Source: Actinidia chinensis (taxonomy: Eukaryota; Streptophyta; Magnoliopsida; Ericales; Actinidiaceae). From it: DNA of 10,000 bases. Shown here one piece after another: positions 8,174 through 10,000 of the stretch (position 1 is the stretch's first letter; each line of letters opens with the position of its first letter). The stretch lies in contig CM018894.1 in the NCBI GenBank assembly GCA_009663005.1, positions 554,979 through 564,978 on the forward strand. The letters are read 5' to 3'. The notes below the pieces were generated by a model that saw nothing but the letters and a program-made list of their open reading frames with translations, was not told the origin of the DNA and searched no databases. A program made the translations under genes and the position numbers.

Positions 8174-8860
8174 GTGACTAGATGCCCAAGGAATTTCCCC
8201 TAGCAACACCAAATGCACCTTTCGCTTGCTTGAGTCTGAGCTTATGGTTGGTCGGAGGATTGCGAATATCTCGGCCAAGTCCTGATGTGACCCGAGTCTT
8301 TTTGTCTTTTCACCACCATTCATCGATGTAGGCATCCATGGGTCTTACCCAGACGGATTGAACATCTTGTCACCATTCTCTGGTATTGGCCCCCACGTTC
8401 TTGAAGCCCAAAAGGCATGACTTTATCGCAAAACACTCCCCTGGGTGCATGAACGCAGTCTTCTCCTGATCCGTTCGTGCAGACAATTTGATGATATCCT
8501 CTGTACGCTCGAGGAAACTCATTCGGGCAGTCCCGAGGTGCTGTCTACCAACTGATCGATCTTTGGACGTGGGAAAAAGTCTTTGGGACAAAAGTACGGT
8601 TGAGGTTGGTTGAAATCGAAGCAGACCCGCCTGTTCTCGTTTTCTTTTTTTGAAACCACCCCGGTTATTTGACAAACCCAACTGGGGTTAAAGGACTTCG
8701 ATTATTGATCCGCCTCCCTGACGCTTCTCCACTCTTAAATGCACGGCGTTCCAAGGCTCGGGAGTCGAACCTTCTCCACTTGTTTTTGACCGATCGGAAT
8801 TCCGGGTTGAAGTTCAACTCGTGCCTGATAAAATTGGGTCAATTAACGGATCATAAGGGA
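8060..8860 (-). pseudogene. Reverse transcriptase domain of pol, broken and split by C53
   Basis: The minus strand gives EFRSVKNKWRR-like text near 8790, then VKKKTR- and FDFNQPQP-like pieces (8590-8660), PKDFFPRPKIDQLVDSTSG near 8550, RMSFL near 8520, DQEKTAF near 8460, the FGLKN-like segment near 8400 and the catalytic box AYIDD at 8318-8334, where one base is missing before MVVK. After it come DLAEIFAILR, CAFGV-like and GKFLG text, then VTRGIEADPE interrupted by the homopolymer at 8119-8171. These are the standard RT motifs of Ty3/gypsy, so the domain is certain. It copies the element's RNA into DNA. Frame changes occur roughly every 20-40 codons. Confidence 0.93.
8119..8171. repeat. C53 homopolymer inside the RT gene
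   Basis: Fifty-three consecutive C on the + strand (G on the coding strand). The flanks are near-identical direct copies: CTCGTCAC on the left and CTCGTGAC on the right. Both encode the VTR of the same conserved RT segment, so the tract looks inserted between two copies of one short site. It would read as about 18 glycines. It may be an assembly or sequencing artefact. Confidence 0.95.
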
Positions 8861-8864
8861 GGGG

Positions 8865-9545
8865 GTCCATACAAAGGCCTTGATTGTTGGCTCAGGAATT
8901 GGTGCATGAGCTCGGACCTCCGCATTCATTCAGGCAGATCCGACGAGAAAGAATCGATCTGGAGCCCGGCTCGTCCAATTCATAGCGCCACCAATTCCTC
9001 GATGACCTTAGGCCTCGGGATCTGACCCACATCCTCCAATACTTCTAGTTCTCCCGATCATTTGGACTTCCTTCATCGCCATCTTGGTCGATCACTGTGG
9101 ATAGAAGCATGTTTTGCGGCCACTTGGTCTCCATAAATGGTCTCCTCGCCTCGGGGCGGGAGGCACTTATGGCTTGATGAGTGAGTGCTTGGAGGCTTTT
9201 ACCCTTCAGTTTGTGCACACCCAGTCCCTTCCCACGGATAGCATTATATGGTGATGGTATATACACACCATAATCCGTCATCAGTTCTTGGGAGCATGCT
9301 CGGGTTTTAAGAGACACGGTTCCAAGGGCCAAGACGCTTGACCTTAAACCCGATAGAGGAGCTCGGGTGGTTTCTTTCAAGTGTTCTTGGAGAATTTTAA
9401 TTGATTGAATAAATCATAGTACATTACCTCAACTTGAGCTTCCGGGGTATGACATTAGGATTCTTTTGACGTCGTATCCTCCGATCCTCAGCTGCACCAC
9501 TAATGGGTCCGAGTTGAGGGGGTTGGACTCTTTCAAGCAAGCCGC
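8865..9545 (-). pseudogene. Aspartic protease and protease-RT linker, broken
   Basis: In minus order: SDPLVVQLRIGGYDVKRIL (about 9460-9520), then the active-site region, which reads YPGSS (about 9435-9449) where Tat proteases have a D-x-GSS motif. VEVMYYDLFNQLK follows, after a frame change. Then come the flap-like region, an AYNAI motif near 9240, GEETIYGDQVAAK near 9120-9150, and a linker with EVLEDVGQIPRPKVIEELV (about 9000-9050). This protease cuts the Gag-Pol polyprotein. The catalytic Asp appears changed to Tyr (TAC, codon 9447-9449), with frame jumps on both sides. Order and spacing fit the family well. Confidence 0.82.
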
Positions 9546-10000
9546 CCTGGAAAAGTTGAAACAGTCCCTCTCAAGTCTAGGCCATCTATCTTTATCTTTC
9601 GGTCGGGCTGGCCGAGAGCACCTCGTTGCATTTGCTTGACATGCGGATTTCGCTTGGATTTTGCTCTCCAGACTGGGGTCATCGAATAGCCCCCAATCAT
9701 GTGGATGGTACCCAGGGGCAGTCTTCGTCCTATGGGTCTGCTGTCTTCTTCTGTCTCCTCCTGCCTCGATTGGCCTTCTGTGGCCTCAAACCTAGGCGGC
9801 TTCTGCCCGGGTCTTCTCATCATCCACGAATTCCTTAAGATGACCATCGTGAACCAATGCTCTTAGGAATGGAAAGCCTGAGGAGCTCGGCAATTCTCGG
9901 TTTTTTTGTGCCCTTTTTCGCTGTGGTATGAGCAACTCCAACGCTGATTTCGCCTTTTGGGGTCACCACCCATCGGTTCGCGGTTTCTTGAAATATGATT
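9546..10000 (-). pseudogene. Gag C-terminus with zinc knuckle and gag-pro spacer, partial
   Basis: The window edge cuts the upstream part. On the minus strand a Tat-type zinc knuckle, [15 protein letters not shown], lies at about 9890-9935; its spacing is C-X2-H-X4-H-X5-C, with one extra Lys from an A7 run compared with the usual X4. [15 protein letters not shown] follows near 9795-9840 and ends in a TAG. A stretch of charged spacer then leads to GTIHMIGG near 9700, a conserved motif before the protease, and SKRNPHVKQMQRG. Gag forms the virus-like particle and the knuckle binds RNA. The open stretch at 9533-9847 covers the spacer, but in a different frame from LKEFVDDEK. Confidence 0.82.

Larger units (their letters stand above)
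469..10000 (-). mobile_element. Ty3/gypsy LTR retrotransposon, Tat lineage (partial, broken)
   Basis: Read on the minus strand, the window gives the end of gag, protease, reverse transcriptase, RNase H, archaeal-type RNase H, integrase, a 3' UTR with tandem repeats, an antisense ORF and a 3' LTR. The domain order PR-RT-RH-aRH-INT is diagnostic of plant Tat elements within Ty3/gypsy. An antisense ORF and 3' UTR tandem repeats are known in this lineage. The element runs off the right edge: the 5' LTR, primer binding site and most of gag are missing, so it is longer than the ~9.5 kb seen here. All domains are recognisable but none is open throughout. The left boundary is approximate. It is transcribed right to left in window coordinates. 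Confidence 0.93.

Noticed and set aside
8075..8335. Open frame with a run of about 18 glycines
   Set aside because: It is RT sequence (DLAEIFAILR) read into the C53 tract; the glycines come from the homopolymer, not from a glycine-rich protein.
1..10000. A wholly new gene system in the window
   Set aside because: Nearly all coding signal is explained by one Tat retrotransposon and its antisense ORF.

Overview
The window is plant nuclear DNA almost entirely occupied by one large, damaged Ty3/gypsy LTR retrotransposon of the Tat group (Tat/Ogre/Retand type), inserted on the minus strand. The Tat call rests on four things: integrase text of the Tat kind (motifs such as NVLWAYQTTPRKATNETPY and FGIPRAFVSDNGSQF), a second archaeal-type RNase H between RNase H and integrase, an additional antisense ORF between pol and the 3' LTR, and a tandem-repeat array in the 3' untranslated region. 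The species cannot be named from the sequence.

Layout, left to right on the + strand. Positions 1 to about 460 are AT-rich host-like flank with two (TA)n microsatellites and no gene. About 469-1055 is the 3' LTR, read on the minus strand; its exact ends are unresolved. About 1430-3730 (+) is the remains of the antisense ORF (aORF), a protein of the 'putative gypsy-type transposon' kind with an N-terminal conserved region, a disordered middle and a helical C-terminal region. It probably contains two short introns. Positions 3731-4913 are non-coding spacer with a nested hairpin. Positions 4914-5493 hold about 3.8 copies of a ~151-bp tandem repeat. Positions 5590-10000 (-) carry, in minus-strand order, the C-terminus of gag (zinc knuckle), protease, reverse transcriptase, RNase H, archaeal-type RNase H and integrase. 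The 5' LTR, primer binding site and most of gag lie beyond position 10000.

In an intact element, gag-pol would be transcribed from the 5' LTR towards the left and end in the repeat-containing 3' UTR and 3' LTR. The aORF runs the other way, so the two coding units converge on the spacer and repeat array. This copy cannot make these proteins: the reading frame jumps every few dozen bases in every domain, integrase has an extra deletion and a nonsense codon, and RT is split by a run of 53 C. The differences between tandem-repeat copies are also mostly single-base insertions and deletions, so part of the damage may be uncorrected long-read sequencing error rather than true decay.

I see no cellular gene, rRNA, tRNA or CRISPR array, and no wholly new system. 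The parts most worth a second look are the intron-bearing antisense ORF, the 3' UTR repeat array as a possible satellite seed, and the C53 tract with its duplicated flanks.
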